Part shown: in pieces, positions 33,274-33,321 of the stretch | How the letters are laid out: each line of letters begins with the position of its first letter | Position numbering within the stretch: position 1 is the first letter of the stretch | NCBI GenBank assembly: GCA_902800325.1 | Contig: CADCDW010000021.1 | Location: forward strand, 1 to 33,321 | Direction of reading: 5' to 3' | Length of the DNA: 33,321 nt | From: an uncultured Lachnospiraceae bacterium | Lineage (GTDB): Bacteria; Bacillota; Clostridia; Lachnospirales; Lachnospiraceae | Translations under genes and position numbers: made by a program | The notes under the pieces: generated by a model | The model's database searches: none | Told to the model about the DNA's origin: nothing | What the model saw: only the letters and a program-made list of their open reading frames with translations

Positions 33274-33321
33274 ATCTGCTTTATTGGAAATCGTGTTTCC
33301 GCTAAAAAGGAAATCGCTTTA

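Overview
The window looks like chromosomal DNA of a Gram-positive Clostridia bacterium, most likely a Lachnospiraceae member (Roseburia, Butyrivibrio, Lachnospira or a relative). The DNA is AT-rich, Shine-Dalgarno sites are strong AGGAGG types, and promoters are sigma-A-like with 17-bp spacers. The housekeeping genes (pdxST with a divergent PdxR-type regulator, L-lactate dehydrogenase, mnmA, acylphosphatase) and the TPR-DUF4037-DUF4125 protein fit that group. The family assignment is by resemblance; no database search was possible.

Layout. 1-2.8 kb (minus strand): a zinc-ribbon membrane protein followed by a 506-aa protein of unknown function, separated by a 19-20 nt tandem repeat array that begins at the first gene's own stop codon. 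2.9-3.9 kb: a remnant that looks like a sensor-protein N-terminus, then acylphosphatase and a 70-aa conserved-type protein. 3.9-6.1 kb: L-lactate dehydrogenase and a cation-diffusion-facilitator transporter. 6.1-9.1 kb: pdxT and pdxS (PLP synthase, minus strand) opposite a MocR/PdxR regulator. 9.2-14.2 kb: a same-strand cluster of a TPR/DUF4037/DUF4125 protein, a CgeB-like glycosyltransferase and a membrane diguanylate cyclase, closed by two long intergenic palindromes. 14.6-15.6 kb: mnmA (minus strand).

15.8-32.8 kb is the accessory highlight, a polymorphic-toxin locus. It starts from a near-consensus promoter overlapping a 12-bp palindrome. The first gene encodes a 273-aa protein with a signal sequence, two YD repeats, an acidic disordered stalk and a C-terminal membrane anchor. 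Its end overlaps the start of a 4957-aa secreted RHS protein. The giant is built, in order, from a signal peptide, about 1600 residues of repeated beta-rich modules (eight recognisable copies), alternating FN3 and Ig-like domains, a PKD domain, a carboxypeptidase-regulatory-like domain, a DUF6531/YD-repeat RHS shell, a pretoxin region, an LQFFA boundary motif and a 134-aa C-terminal domain resembling an ADP-ribosyltransferase. A 135-aa protein with two CxxC pairs overlaps the toxin stop by one base and is the obvious immunity candidate. Downstream lie a broken immunity-like gene (start codon lost plus a nonsense codon), an intact 145-aa unknown gene, degraded sequence, and the truncated end of an IS3-family transposase. 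This is the usual appearance of a toxin-swapping tail.

The most interesting and possibly undescribed material is the membrane-anchored YD-repeat partner translationally coupled to the giant RHS toxin, the eight-copy N-terminal repeat module, and the putative toxin/zinc-ribbon-like immunity pair.
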